13,613 bases of DNA from Hamiltosporidium magnivora (taxonomy: Eukaryota > Microsporidia > Dubosqiidae): assembly GCA_004325065.1 (NCBI GenBank), contig PITI01000363.1, positions 1 through 13,613 of the forward strand. Reading direction: 5' to 3'. A program made the position numbers and the translations under genes. The notes below the pieces were generated by a model. The model did no database searches. It was not told where the DNA came from and saw only the letters and a list, made by a program, of their open reading frames with translations. The number at the start of each line of letters is the position of its first letter. The first letter of the stretch is position 1. Below are positions 1-7,362 of this stretch, piece by piece.

Positions 1-398
1 TATACCTGTTGGTATGACATTGCACTGTCTAAGTGGACCCCATGTAAGTCTCTGAAATATATCTTAGCTAGACGTTTATTGGGTTCCGAAAGTGTAGAGT
101 AAGTGGGAATGCTGCAGAGTCTTGGGGGAGCCCAGGGGGCTTCGGCCTTCGATCAAACTCCATGCAACGGATATTAACGAACTCCGGGTAACTTCCTCGC
201 CTAGTAATTAGGTTCTACACACCTGGTAGATGAAAGGCTTTGGGACGTAGGTATCGCAGGGGTTACCGATAGAGTGTTGGGGTAGCAGTTACATATGTTA
301 AACCTAGAACTGCGTTAATGTCATGAAAACAAATATTTTCACTTGCCACTGCTTTAAAAAAGATGTGATACTTTTCAATAAAAATTTATAATCTACAT
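1..398 (+). repeat. GC-rich inverted-repeat arm, left copy (truncated by window edge)
   Basis: This arm is the reverse complement of 12281-12677; position 1 pairs with 12677, so the element continues off the left edge. By eye there are about 25 mismatches plus a few small indels over some 375 bases. It is much richer in G+C than its surroundings until about 340, which is typical of structured RNA genes in A+T-rich genomes. Visible foldbacks are TATACC/GGTATG at 1-16, AGCCC/GGGCT around 130-141, GGC(TTCG)GCC at 138-147 and CCTA/TAGG around 201-213. Words resembling large-subunit rRNA occur in LSU order: GACCCCATG (36-44), GTGTAGAGTAAGTGGGA (92-108), CAACGGATA (165-173), ACTCCGGGTAAC (181-192), TTTGGGACGTAGGTATCG (239-256), TAGAAC (305-310). 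No long open frame is apparent. The repeat is certain; its identity is not. Confidence 0.9.
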
Positions 399-793
399 AG
401 AATATTTATAAATATAACATTTTAACATTTATTAGATTATTTTTAAGAAAATAAGATTAAGATAAAATTCTAGGCTAAAATATTTTTACCATTTTTTTCT
501 TTATTTATAAGTAACTATTTATTTATTGGTAACTACTTTATTTATTGGTAACTACTTTATTTATTGGTAAGTACTTTATTTATTGGTAAATAATTTATTT
601 AGTAGTAAATACCTTATTAAAATAATAAATACCTTATTATAATAATAACTAATACTATTTAACAATAACTAATTTTATTTACTGATAACTCATTTTTCCA
701 ATGATATTTACCTTATTTAATAAAATATTCTCACTTTTAGATCATCCTCTCTCCACTTTAATTTTATATAAAATAAAGGAAGAATCAATTGAT
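399..793. other. A+T-rich spacer, 3' flank of the PI4K gene
   Basis: No gene is visible. It holds the tandem repeat at 511-604 and degenerate continuations of it to about 700. It lies between the GC-rich arm and the stop codon of the kinase gene and probably contains the kinase mRNA 3' end, because the repeat units read AATAAA on the minus strand. Confidence 0.6.
511..604. repeat. 19-bp tandem repeat, about five copies
   Basis: The unit is GTAACTACTTTATTTATTG. Copies are 511-528 (one base short), 529-547, 548-566 (exact), 567-585 (one change) and 586-604 (diverged), with decayed GTAAATACC-like copies further right. On the minus strand, which is the sense strand of the upstream kinase gene, most units carry overlapping AATAAATAAA, so the array offers several candidate polyadenylation signals 190-285 bases after the stop. 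Confidence 0.85.
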
Positions 794-2797
794 TTATTTA
801 AGATATCCGTGTGAGAAATACTGATAAGAATCGTACAACCCAGTCGACATACTATTAAAACTCCAATTAATTAAATCCACAACATATTTTTCTATTTCTT
901 TATCTCCTAAATCCAATTTAAATCTTTCTCTAAAATAAATCAATGAGTTTTTATTTAAGCATTTCACTTTTGATTTTTCCATCATAATTTCTATAATTCT
1001 ACACAATCTATCATTATACTTTCTAAGTGAAAGAAAACCTTCAAGAAATAAAGATTTAAAATCATTTACCAAATTACCAAGTAAATCACAATACTCTCTT
1101 GATATCTTAAATGGTGCTGTCTCTACTCTATAAAAACCTGGATGGTCTCCAAGTATAAATCCAAAATCAATATGTATTATATGTCCATCTTTACCTATTA
1201 AAATATTACCGTTGTGTCTATCTTTAATCTGTAATATATATGTTGCTAATGAGTATCCTACTAAAGAAATTAAGAAATTTCTTAATGCTCGTTTATATTC
1301 CCCACTGTGTTCTGGTCCGTATTTTGTTAAAAAATAACTTTTTAAAAAATACGATTTTTTCTTAGAAATATTTCTTTTTTTAATTGCGTGTATCGAATAC
1401 GCATCAGTTATTGTTTCAATGAATCCACAATCACTTCCAATCAAATATATTCCATAATTCAAAACCCAAATATCAAGTTTTTCTTCTTTCCAAATATTTA
1501 TCATTTCAGTTAAAAGTTGAGAAGCTATCATTTCTTGTCGTAAATCATTTCCTGTTTTAACTATCATAGATTTTATATTCCATCCTCTTAAGTTGGAATA
1601 TACTGATTGACTTTTTATTGTTTCTCTTTTTGTACTCCAACTGCTCATATAAAGTTTATTTTGTGAAATATTTTGTAAATTTTCAATTATTTTTTGTTTA
1701 ATTATATTCGCTTCATATTTTTTTGTAATTTCCAGAGTAGTAAGTTGGTTCAAAATTACTGCAACATTTCGTGTTTCCTCAGAAATTATCTCATTTCTAT
1801 TTATATACTCATCCGCAATCTCCAAAACAATCAAATACGGTGAATTCTCAGCAGAATCTAAAATATAAGAATGATCCAACAATATTCTTAAGATATACTT
1901 ACCAGTAGGAAGAAAAGGAATATAAATTTTTGCCGGTAAATTATAATTAACAAGTCCTATCTCTATTTCTAATCCCTTTTGTCTCATATTCTTATGTAAA
2001 TATTTCAATCGTTTAGAAATTTCAATCAATTCCTCAAAAAAAGAAATATTACTCGTCAAATCTTTCTTTTCAAAAGATTTTCCATAAAATAACCTACTTT
2101 TTCTACCTCTTTCTTTAAATCGAAATCTTTTATTGCTAAATATCTTTTCATAATCTTTTAAACAATTAAAAAGAGAATCAGAAATAATCCAAGATATAGA
2201 TTTTACAAAATAAAATAAAATTCCTTTCAAATTAGGAAATATTAATTCCACTTTCGGTATTTTTATTGTCTTAAAACTTAGATAATTATAACCATTCAAA
2301 TGATTATAAATTAAGTTTTTAAACAAAATATTTTTACAATCCAAATACTTTAAAAAAGAAGAAATCGGATTAAAAATTAATTTTCTTTTACATTTTTCTC
2401 TTTCTTCTCGTAAAGAATCACATTCATATATCTCTCCAATCAGTAAGATACATAACTTGTTTTGTTCAGTTTCTAAAGTTCCTAAATACGTCTTTAATAG
2501 AAAATATAAAGATAAACAAAATTTTCTGCTTTTTTTAGAATGAAATAGAAAAAGATTATAAATAGGTAAACTTACAATATCTTCAGTATGAAAAAAGAAT
2601 ATATGCACTAACTCTGGTAACACAACCAATACATCTTTTTTATATTCCAATTTCTTACACAGGTAATACTGTATACCTGTAGAAGGATACCGATATAAAT
2701 AAGAAACTACCATCCAAGTATTAAAATAAGAAGAATTAAAAAGTCTATGCAACCACATTTTTGTTTCCTCTGTTTTCGAAGTCTTCAATCCATTCAT
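794..2797 (-). CDS. PIK1: Phosphatidylinositol 4-kinase, type III beta / Pik1-like, shortened
   Basis: A 667-residue lipid kinase predicted to convert phosphatidylinositol to PI4P, which in other eukaryotes serves Golgi and endomembrane traffic. Residues about 25-70 (SYLYRYPSTGIQYYLCKKLE) match the lipid-kinase-unique helical region. An N-lobe approach (IYIPFLPTGKY, then SPYLIVLEIAD at about 319-329) is Pik1-like. VKTGNDLRQE holds the probable ATP-binding Lys414. DRHNGN begins at Asp526 (catalytic loop), HIIHIDFGFILGD has the metal-binding Asp544, and ETAPFK follows. The set of catalytic motifs looks complete. It is shorter than the roughly 800-1,070 residues of animal and yeast homologues; the region between the helical part and the kinase domain is lysine/phenylalanine-rich and poorly conserved. 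The ATG at 2797 is chosen because a CCC motif lies eight bases upstream; the preceding in-frame TTG is not needed. PI4KB/Pik1 is preferred over Stt4 from the motif wording. Confidence 0.93.
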   Translation of the reverse strand: MNGLKTSKTEETKMWLHRLFNSSYFNTWMVVSYLYRYPSTGIQYYLCKKLEYKKDVLVVLPELVHIFFFHTEDIVSLPIYNLFLFHSKKSRKFCLSLYFLLKTYLGTLETEQNKLCILLIGEIYECDSLREEREKCKRKLIFNPISSFLKYLDCKNILFKNLIYNHLNGYNYLSFKTIKIPKVELIFPNLKGILFYFVKSISWIISDSLFNCLKDYEKIFSNKRFRFKERGRKSRLFYGKSFEKKDLTSNISFFEELIEISKRLKYLHKNMRQKGLEIEIGLVNYNLPAKIYIPFLPTGKYILRILLDHSYILDSAENSPYLIVLEIADEYINRNEIISEETRNVAVILNQLTTLEITKKYEANIIKQKIIENLQNISQNKLYMSSWSTKRETIKSQSVYSNLRGWNIKSMIVKTGNDLRQEMIASQLLTEMINIWKEEKLDIWVLNYGIYLIGSDCGFIETITDAYSIHAIKKRNISKKKSYFLKSYFLTKYGPEHSGEYKRALRNFLISLVGYSLATYILQIKDRHNGNILIGKDGHIIHIDFGFILGDHPGFYRVETAPFKISREYCDLLGNLVNDFKSLFLEGFLSLRKYNDRLCRIIEIMMEKSKVKCLNKNSLIYFRERFKLDLGDKEIEKYVVDLINWSFNSMSTGLYDSYQYFSHGYLK

Positions 2798-2804
2798 CAA
2801 AATA

Positions 2805-2807
2805 AGG
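2805..2807 (-). promoter_or_regulatory. CCC-like start-proximal motif of PI4K
   Basis: On the minus strand the sequence reads AAGAACCCTTATTTTGATG, placing CCC seven bases before the A of the start codon. C-rich signals just upstream of the ATG are described for microsporidian genes. The same arrangement is seen before SPT16, which supports both starts and implies a very short 5' UTR. Confidence 0.55.
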
Positions 2808-2838
2808 GTTCTTAAATATATTTTTAATTTGAATATAA

Positions 2839-2910
2839 GCGTTCCTAGCTCAGTGGGAGAGCGTTAGACTGAAGATCTAAAGGTCCCGAGATCGATACTC
2901 GGGGAACGCA
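2839..2910 (+). tRNA. tRNA-Phe (GAA)
   Basis: A complete 72-base cloverleaf: acceptor GCGTTCC (2839-2845) pairs with GGAACGC (2903-2909); D arm GCTC/GAGC; anticodon stem TTAGA/TCTAA around loop CTGAAGA with anticodon GAA at 2871-2873; variable AGGTC; T arm CCGAG/CTCGG around loop ATCGATA; discriminator A at 2910. CCA is not encoded and there is no intron. Internal polymerase III signals are present: A box TAGCTCAGTGG (2846-2856) and B box GATCGATACTC (2890-2900). A TTTTT run at 2913-2917 is the probable Pol III terminator. It points away from the PI4K gene, whose ATG is 41 bases to the left, so the kinase promoter must lie in that gap or inside the tRNA gene. Confidence 0.97.
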
Positions 2911-2912
2911 AC

Positions 2913-2917
2913 TTTTT
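2913..2917 (+). terminator. Pol III T-run terminator of tRNA-Phe
   Basis: Five T residues start two bases after the discriminator base, the usual RNA polymerase III stop signal. Confidence 0.8.
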
Positions 2918-3468
2918 AAATTTTAAAAAAAATATTTTTTTATTTAAATTTTTTTAAATAGATTTTCTGAATTTTATTGCTTTTGGTTTTTAGAAATAGA
3001 TTCTTTCTTTTAGTGTTTCAATAGATTCTTACATTATTTTTATTTAATCTGTTTTTTTTTAATTTTTTAGATTTCTTTTAGTGTTTCAATAGATTCTTAC
3101 ATTATTTTTATTTAATCTGTTTTTTTTATCTGTTTGTTTATTTGAGTTAAATAAACACTATAAATCAATAGAAATAAAAATAAAAATAAAAATGTAAATT
3201 TAAATGTAAGTAAGAAAATATAAATAAAAATATAAAGAAATAAAAATTTAAAATAAAATAAGAAATTAAAAACCATTAAAACATAAAAAGAAATATAAAG
3301 AAATATAAAGAAATTTAAGAAATAAAAATAAAAATAAAAATAAATTTTTTTACTCCTAAAATTATTCCCTTAAATTATTAAAACTTTTCTTAGAAAATGG
3401 TAATCCATATTAAAAAAATAAATTAACACAATTAGCCTTTCCTACTTTCCTAATCCATACTTTCCTAC
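2918..3468. other. Low-complexity A+T spacer with opposite strand biases
   Basis: No gene is visible. Roughly 2918-3140 is T-rich on the plus strand and contains the 56-bp direct duplication. Roughly 3150-3345 is A-rich, built of AAATAAAAAT and GAAATATAAA-type units. The two halves are loosely complementary, so the stretch could fold back on itself, but no single long perfect stem was seen. 3346-3468 is ordinary A+T-rich sequence. Confidence 0.6.
3004..3127. repeat. 56-bp exact direct duplication
   Basis: Positions 3004-3059 are repeated exactly at 3072-3127, with starts 68 bases apart and a 12-base T/A-rich spacer. The shared block begins TTTCTTTTAGTGTTTCAATA and ends in a T run. Perfect identity within decaying intergenic DNA implies a recent duplication or slippage event. 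Confidence 0.95.
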
Positions 3469-3524
3469 ACTCATACTTTATTATACTCATACTTTATTAT
3501 ACTCATACTTTATTATACTCATAC
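3469..3524. repeat. 16-bp tandem repeat, 3.5 copies
   Basis: The unit ACTCATACTTTATTAT occurs at 3469-3484, 3485-3500 and 3501-3516, with a half copy at 3517-3524. All full copies are identical. The minus strand of each unit reads AATAAA, giving three evenly spaced candidate poly(A) signals downstream of the SPT16 stop codon. Confidence 0.95.
3477..3514 (-). terminator. Three candidate AATAAA poly(A) signals for SPT16
   Basis: TTTATT on the plus strand at 3477-3482, 3493-3498 and 3509-3514 is AATAAA on the SPT16 sense strand, about 97-134 bases after its stop codon, a reasonable 3' UTR length. Use of these sites is inferred; mRNA ends would be needed to confirm it. Confidence 0.45.
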
Positions 3525-3551
3525 CTCACACATCTCTATCTACCTCCACAT

Positions 3552-3605
3552 CCCCACACCCACATCACCTCTTCCTACCCTCACACCTCCACATCCCTCC
3601 CACCC
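3552..3605 (-). promoter_or_regulatory. G-run cluster / possible RNA G-quadruplex in SPT16 3' flank
   Basis: On the minus (mRNA) strand there are six runs of three or four G within 54 bases, at plus-strand C runs 3552-3555, 3559-3561, 3578-3580, 3595-3597, 3599-3601 and 3603-3605. The three nearest the stop codon read GGGTGGGAGGG, with one-base loops, and a fourth run follows 14 bases on. This is very unusual composition in such an A+T-rich window. Quadruplex formation is an inference from run spacing. Confidence 0.4.
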
Positions 3606-3610
3606 TCACA

Positions 3611-6397
3611 TCACCTCTTCCTCTTCTTTGGCTTTTCTTCTTCTTCACTGTCCTCCCAATCATCCTCCTCACTTGCCCCATATTCCTCTCCACTATCAAA
3701 ATCACTTTCTTCTTCTCCTACCACTTCACTCTCACTACTAATAACACTAACATCACTAAGTACTTCTTCATCTACAGTACTTACACTACTAACAGTACTA
3801 CTCTCTTCTTCACTTTCTTCTTCACTTTCACTTCTATTCTCCATTAATTCTACCCATCCACCATTTTCATAGAACGAAAGCGGATCTTTTAAAATACTTT
3901 TTAAAAGATTATTCCACTGTAAATTTACACTTGTTTCTATAAAAACAATATTATTAGAATCAAGCCAATCTTTTAAATTTAAAGATTCTGAACTATCAAC
4001 TGAGAAAATAGAAACTGTTTGTAAATTTATTTTGTCTTTCATAACAAAAACCATGTCAAATGTTTTTACACCAAAAATCATTCTTTCAAAATTAACAACT
4101 TCTACTTCTTTTAAAGTCAAAATAAAAAAAGGAAATTCTGTTAAATTTACAAGACATTCCATTGTTGGTGAGAGGAGGACAGATTCTTTATAAGGAACAC
4201 CGTAAAATCCATTTTTAAGTAAAATTTGAACTACCAATCCGTATTCTTCTAATTTGTTACAGAATTTTTTAAATTCGTCATTTACTAATTTTCTTTTTTC
4301 TTGTTCTTCTTTATCTAACATCATTTCCATAAATTCATCATTTTTTAATTTAAATGTGTCGTGGGCTGAATTTACTCCGACTTCTTTAAAAAATTGAAAA
4401 TTTTTAGTTTTTTTTGAAGAATTTAAATAATTTACGATGACTGGACTGTTCAAATTAAAATGTAAAATTGTTCTGTTTTCAAGGGTTCCCTCTTGGTAGA
4501 AACAGTGTTTTACGTTAGAAAATAAAATTTCTAAAGAAATATCACCGGTATATTTGAAGCCATTCTGATGAATTTCTAAATTAGAAGGTTTCATTTTCTT
4601 AGAACCCATTTTAAAATCTGTTTTAACTAAAACATCACTTAAAACATTTTTCTTTCCTTTTATTTCTACCAAAGTGTCCTGCTCAATCACATCTTTAAAA
4701 TTCTTTTTTTCTTCTTTTCTGATTAAAAAATCTTTTTTTAATTCATTTATTTCTCTAAATAAATCACCAATATGATGCGTATTTCCTTTATAAGTTAAAG
4801 ATTTTAAAAATTCAGTTTTTTGTAAATTACTTTCTGTAGAAAAATTAATTCTTAAAAAAGAAAAACTGCCATCTTCATTTTTACTAATATTTTTTACTAA
4901 AGAAATATGAAAAGGTATTAAATATCCATAAACAGGTATAAGGATACTGTCATGTTTAAAATCTACTTTGAGTTTTCTTTCTCGAGGAATTAAATTTTCT
5001 TTTTTATACGGAATAAATATTTCTTCTTTTATTTCTGAATCTCCAATATTATCTTTTTTAATTTTTTTATATTTTTCTAACATCTCTTCTATCAAATCAT
5101 TCATTAAATCTTTTTGATGTTCTTTTCTTTGAATATTTTTTTCAACTTCTTTTTCTTTACTTCGAACACGAAATCCTAATTTTTCATTTACTTTAAGTCG
5201 GCCTTCTTTTAATAAAATATTTAAAATGAAATTTTCTTTGGTTTTTTTTGAAGTTAAAAAAATTATTTTATCGTCTAAAATTTGGATCGTGTCGGATAAA
5301 ATCATATTTTTGGAATTTATATTTATAACGAAAGTCATATTTTTTTCAATTTTAAAATCTTCATTTATTTCATCAAATAAATTTATACAAAATCCTTCAT
5401 TAATAAGTAAACCAATTGAGTAAAACACAGATCCATCCAAAGAAATATCACACGAATTTATAAATTCAGAAATATTTTTTTTAAGAACAGAAGAATCACT
5501 TCCAGGTAAAATTTTTGAAGAAATGAAATCTCTTAATTTATAAAGTGAATCTAAATAATCAATTCTTTCTTGGTTTGGATTAATTAGAAACGTACGAGAA
5601 ATCTCAGAACAGTAACCATCGTATCTAACACCTATTTTTATAATAACAAATGGTAATTCTAAATATGAAGATTCAAATGGATTTTCAGTGAAAGAAGAAA
5701 TATTTATAGCTTCACCTGACTGAATGAAAGGCGTAAATGCAAATTCTAATTTGTCTTGTTCGAAATGTAAATTTTCAGGTAAATTTATATTTATTGGTTT
5801 GTCCATAATTTCTTCTAAAAAATTGGAAATTTCTAAATGCGTTTTTTTTAAAGAATTTGTAAAAGAATTAATTATAAAAGTCTTTGCTTGATCAACAAAA
5901 TAAGAAGCGAGATGAGAAGCTATTTGAATAGATTCAAGTTGGTAATCATCTTTAATCTTAAATACATGAAGTAATTGCGGTTTTATGTCTACATACGAAG
6001 AAATATCAAAATTCTGTTCAAAAGAACCTTTCAGTCCTTCTTTCTCTACAACGTTTATGCATGGAAAAGTAGAAATTTTTTCTTTTATTTCGTTTAAATT
6101 TGAATTGTCTTTTCTACGAACTAAAAGTGTAAGAGAAGTGTGAGGATAGAGCTGTTCCAATATACAGGCTTTACGAGGTGAAGTAATGATTGTCATATTT
6201 GAATCATTTATAAGAAGAATTGTTTCGGGAAATTCATAACCAAAAAGAAATAAAAATACGGCTGAATTGGTATCAAATGGCTGTTCATCTTCTGGTTTTC
6301 CTAAAATTACAAAAAGTGTGGAAGAAGGAGGAATGTACTCACGTAAGCGTTGAATATTTTTTTTAAATCTTTGGATGTTTAACTGAATTTCTGACAT
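3611..6397 (-). CDS. SPT16: FACT complex subunit SPT16 (histone chaperone)
   Basis: A 928-residue protein, slightly shorter than the roughly 1,035-1,050 residues of yeast and human SPT16. As part of FACT it binds H2A-H2B and H3-H4 and helps polymerases pass nucleosomes. Residues 1 to about 400 form the aminopeptidase-P-like N-terminal domain, which is catalytically inactive in the family. About 412-450 is a charged helical linker. About 450-600 is the dimerisation domain, containing TYKGNTHHIGDLFREI-like sequence. About 600-855 is the Mid domain, with the signature LVNLTEFPFFILTLKEVEVV, then FERMIFGVKTFDMVFVMKD and DPLSFYENGGWVEL. Residues about 855-921 are a Glu/Asp/Ser-rich acidic tail, and the protein ends in the basic, NLS-like KPKKRKR. 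The ATG at 6397 follows a CCCCC motif by six bases. The reading frame is intact and without introns. The partner (Pob3/SSRP1) is not in this window. Confidence 0.97.
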   Translation of the reverse strand: MSEIQLNIQRFKKNIQRLREYIPPSSTLFVILGKPEDEQPFDTNSAVFLFLFGYEFPETILLINDSNMTIITSPRKACILEQLYPHTSLTLLVRRKDNSNLNEIKEKISTFPCINVVEKEGLKGSFEQNFDISSYVDIKPQLLHVFKIKDDYQLESIQIASHLASYFVDQAKTFIINSFTNSLKKTHLEISNFLEEIMDKPININLPENLHFEQDKLEFAFTPFIQSGEAINISSFTENPFESSYLELPFVIIKIGVRYDGYCSEISRTFLINPNQERIDYLDSLYKLRDFISSKILPGSDSSVLKKNISEFINSCDISLDGSVFYSIGLLINEGFCINLFDEINEDFKIEKNMTFVININSKNMILSDTIQILDDKIIFLTSKKTKENFILNILLKEGRLKVNEKLGFRVRSKEKEVEKNIQRKEHQKDLMNDLIEEMLEKYKKIKKDNIGDSEIKEEIFIPYKKENLIPRERKLKVDFKHDSILIPVYGYLIPFHISLVKNISKNEDGSFSFLRINFSTESNLQKTEFLKSLTYKGNTHHIGDLFREINELKKDFLIRKEEKKNFKDVIEQDTLVEIKGKKNVLSDVLVKTDFKMGSKKMKPSNLEIHQNGFKYTGDISLEILFSNVKHCFYQEGTLENRTILHFNLNSPVIVNYLNSSKKTKNFQFFKEVGVNSAHDTFKLKNDEFMEMMLDKEEQEKRKLVNDEFKKFCNKLEEYGLVVQILLKNGFYGVPYKESVLLSPTMECLVNLTEFPFFILTLKEVEVVNFERMIFGVKTFDMVFVMKDKINLQTVSIFSVDSSESLNLKDWLDSNNIVFIETSVNLQWNNLLKSILKDPLSFYENGGWVELMENRSESEEESEEESSTVSSVSTVDEEVLSDVSVISSESEVVGEEESDFDSGEEYGASEEDDWEDSEEEEKPKKRKR

Positions 6398-6612
6398 AAA
6401 AAAGGGGGTTAAAAAAATCAGTTAAATAATTAAAAAATAGAGAAACCGTAATAATAAAAAATAGAAAATTAAAAATTTTTAGAGTAAAAAATTTGACCCC
6501 TTCTTTTGTAAGATGTGATGATAAAGGAATGTTTAAACGCCGAAAAATAAAATTACAGTTGTAGTAATATAACACAAGGTTTCAGGAGTAAAATTAAATA
6601 TTGGCTCCTTAC
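6398..6612. other. SPT16 upstream spacer
   Basis: A+T-rich sequence with no supported gene. Beyond the CCCCC motif there is a second C run (GACCCC at 6491-6496) on the plus strand, but the next plus-strand ATG (in ATGTGATGA) meets a stop at once, so it does not mark a gene. Confidence 0.5.
6404..6408 (-). promoter_or_regulatory. CCCCC start-proximal motif of SPT16
   Basis: The minus strand reads TTTAACCCCCTTTTTTATG, putting five C at -11 to -7 from the start codon in an otherwise A/T flank. It matches the CCC-like signal known upstream of microsporidian genes and supports this start. Confidence 0.6.
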
Positions 6613-7320
6613 TTATGCCAAGCCTTGATTTGTTCTACCATTCGTGTATTCGGCCTTTAGGAAAGCTTTGAAATACTCAAAGAGCGTTTTTATGTTCGCT
6701 AAATGAAGAATTTTCCGTGTCTTTCTCTTTCAATTAACTCAAGAAAACAATGAATGGATAAATAAATAGAATTAAAAAAAATCAAAGCTTAGTTCGTTTT
6801 ACTCTGCTTTTTTTCTTGTCTTCTGATTCTATCTTTTATCAATCGTCTAGTAGGATATCGTGGTTTATTTCATTATGTTCAATTAAGACATTTTATTCAC
6901 TCTATTTATATTTTGTAAATTTAAGATTTTCTCTGTGAATACGTCCTACCCATCAAAAAGAGAAAATGACCAGAAAAGTTTACAATCCTAAAATAAAGCT
7001 TTAATTCATCAGTTGATTGTGTTCATAACGAAGGAAAGAAACAGCCAATGCTAGAAAGATCTGAAAGTTTTTCAACTTGAGAGATAAGTATTTGAGTAAA
7101 ATAAAATTATATTTGTTTATTCCATTCCTCTTTTACCTCTATATGTCGAGGATAAACAACAGGAAATTTTCCAATTGTTTCATTTAATCTGTTCTAACTC
7201 GGCATTATAGGTGGTTGGTCTATCAATTTGACGTGGTTTATACAACACTAAAATGTCAACAATGATTTTCACATATTCATTGCCAAACAGATAGTTTTTA
7301 AAATTGTCACCTTTCCACAT
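6613..7320 (-). pseudogene. Decayed protein-coding relic, unrecognised family
   Basis: Reading from 7320 leftward, an open stretch begins MWKGDNFKNYLFGNEYVK and runs to about 7190. A one-base frame change then leads to NETIGKFPVVYPRHIEVKEE and on to 6921, with only two internal stops (7107-7109 and 7023-7025) in 90 codons. The same frame reopens at 6699-6860 with one internal stop, and another frame gives KILHLANIKTLFEYFKAFLK and ends in a TAA at 6613-6615. So few stops over this length, in DNA where a stop is expected about every 11-12 codons, suggests a former gene with several disabling changes. The first block is related to 12887-13024. The protein is not recognised; a mobile-element gene is one possibility because it recurs, but no catalytic motif is visible. 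Confidence 0.45.
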
Positions 7321-7362
7321 TATGATATAACATAACTGGATTAAATAATACCAAGAAATCAA

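Noticed and set aside
1..340. Calling the GC-rich arm a functional cytosolic LSU rRNA gene
   Set aside because: Only short words match; near-invariant LSU segments are absent and the spacing is strongly shortened, so only similarity is claimed.
511..604. CRISPR-like array
   Set aside because: Units are directly adjacent with no spacers and the host is a eukaryote; it is a simple tandem repeat.
5226..5423. Plus-strand open frame inside SPT16
   Set aside because: Antisense to a well-supported gene, and rich in Ile/Phe/Lys as expected from A+T-rich complement.
6363..6575. Minus-strand open frame overlapping the SPT16 start
   Set aside because: It overlaps the SPT16 N-terminus and CCCCC motif in another frame, has no recognisable sequence, and is mostly Phe/Leu/Asn.
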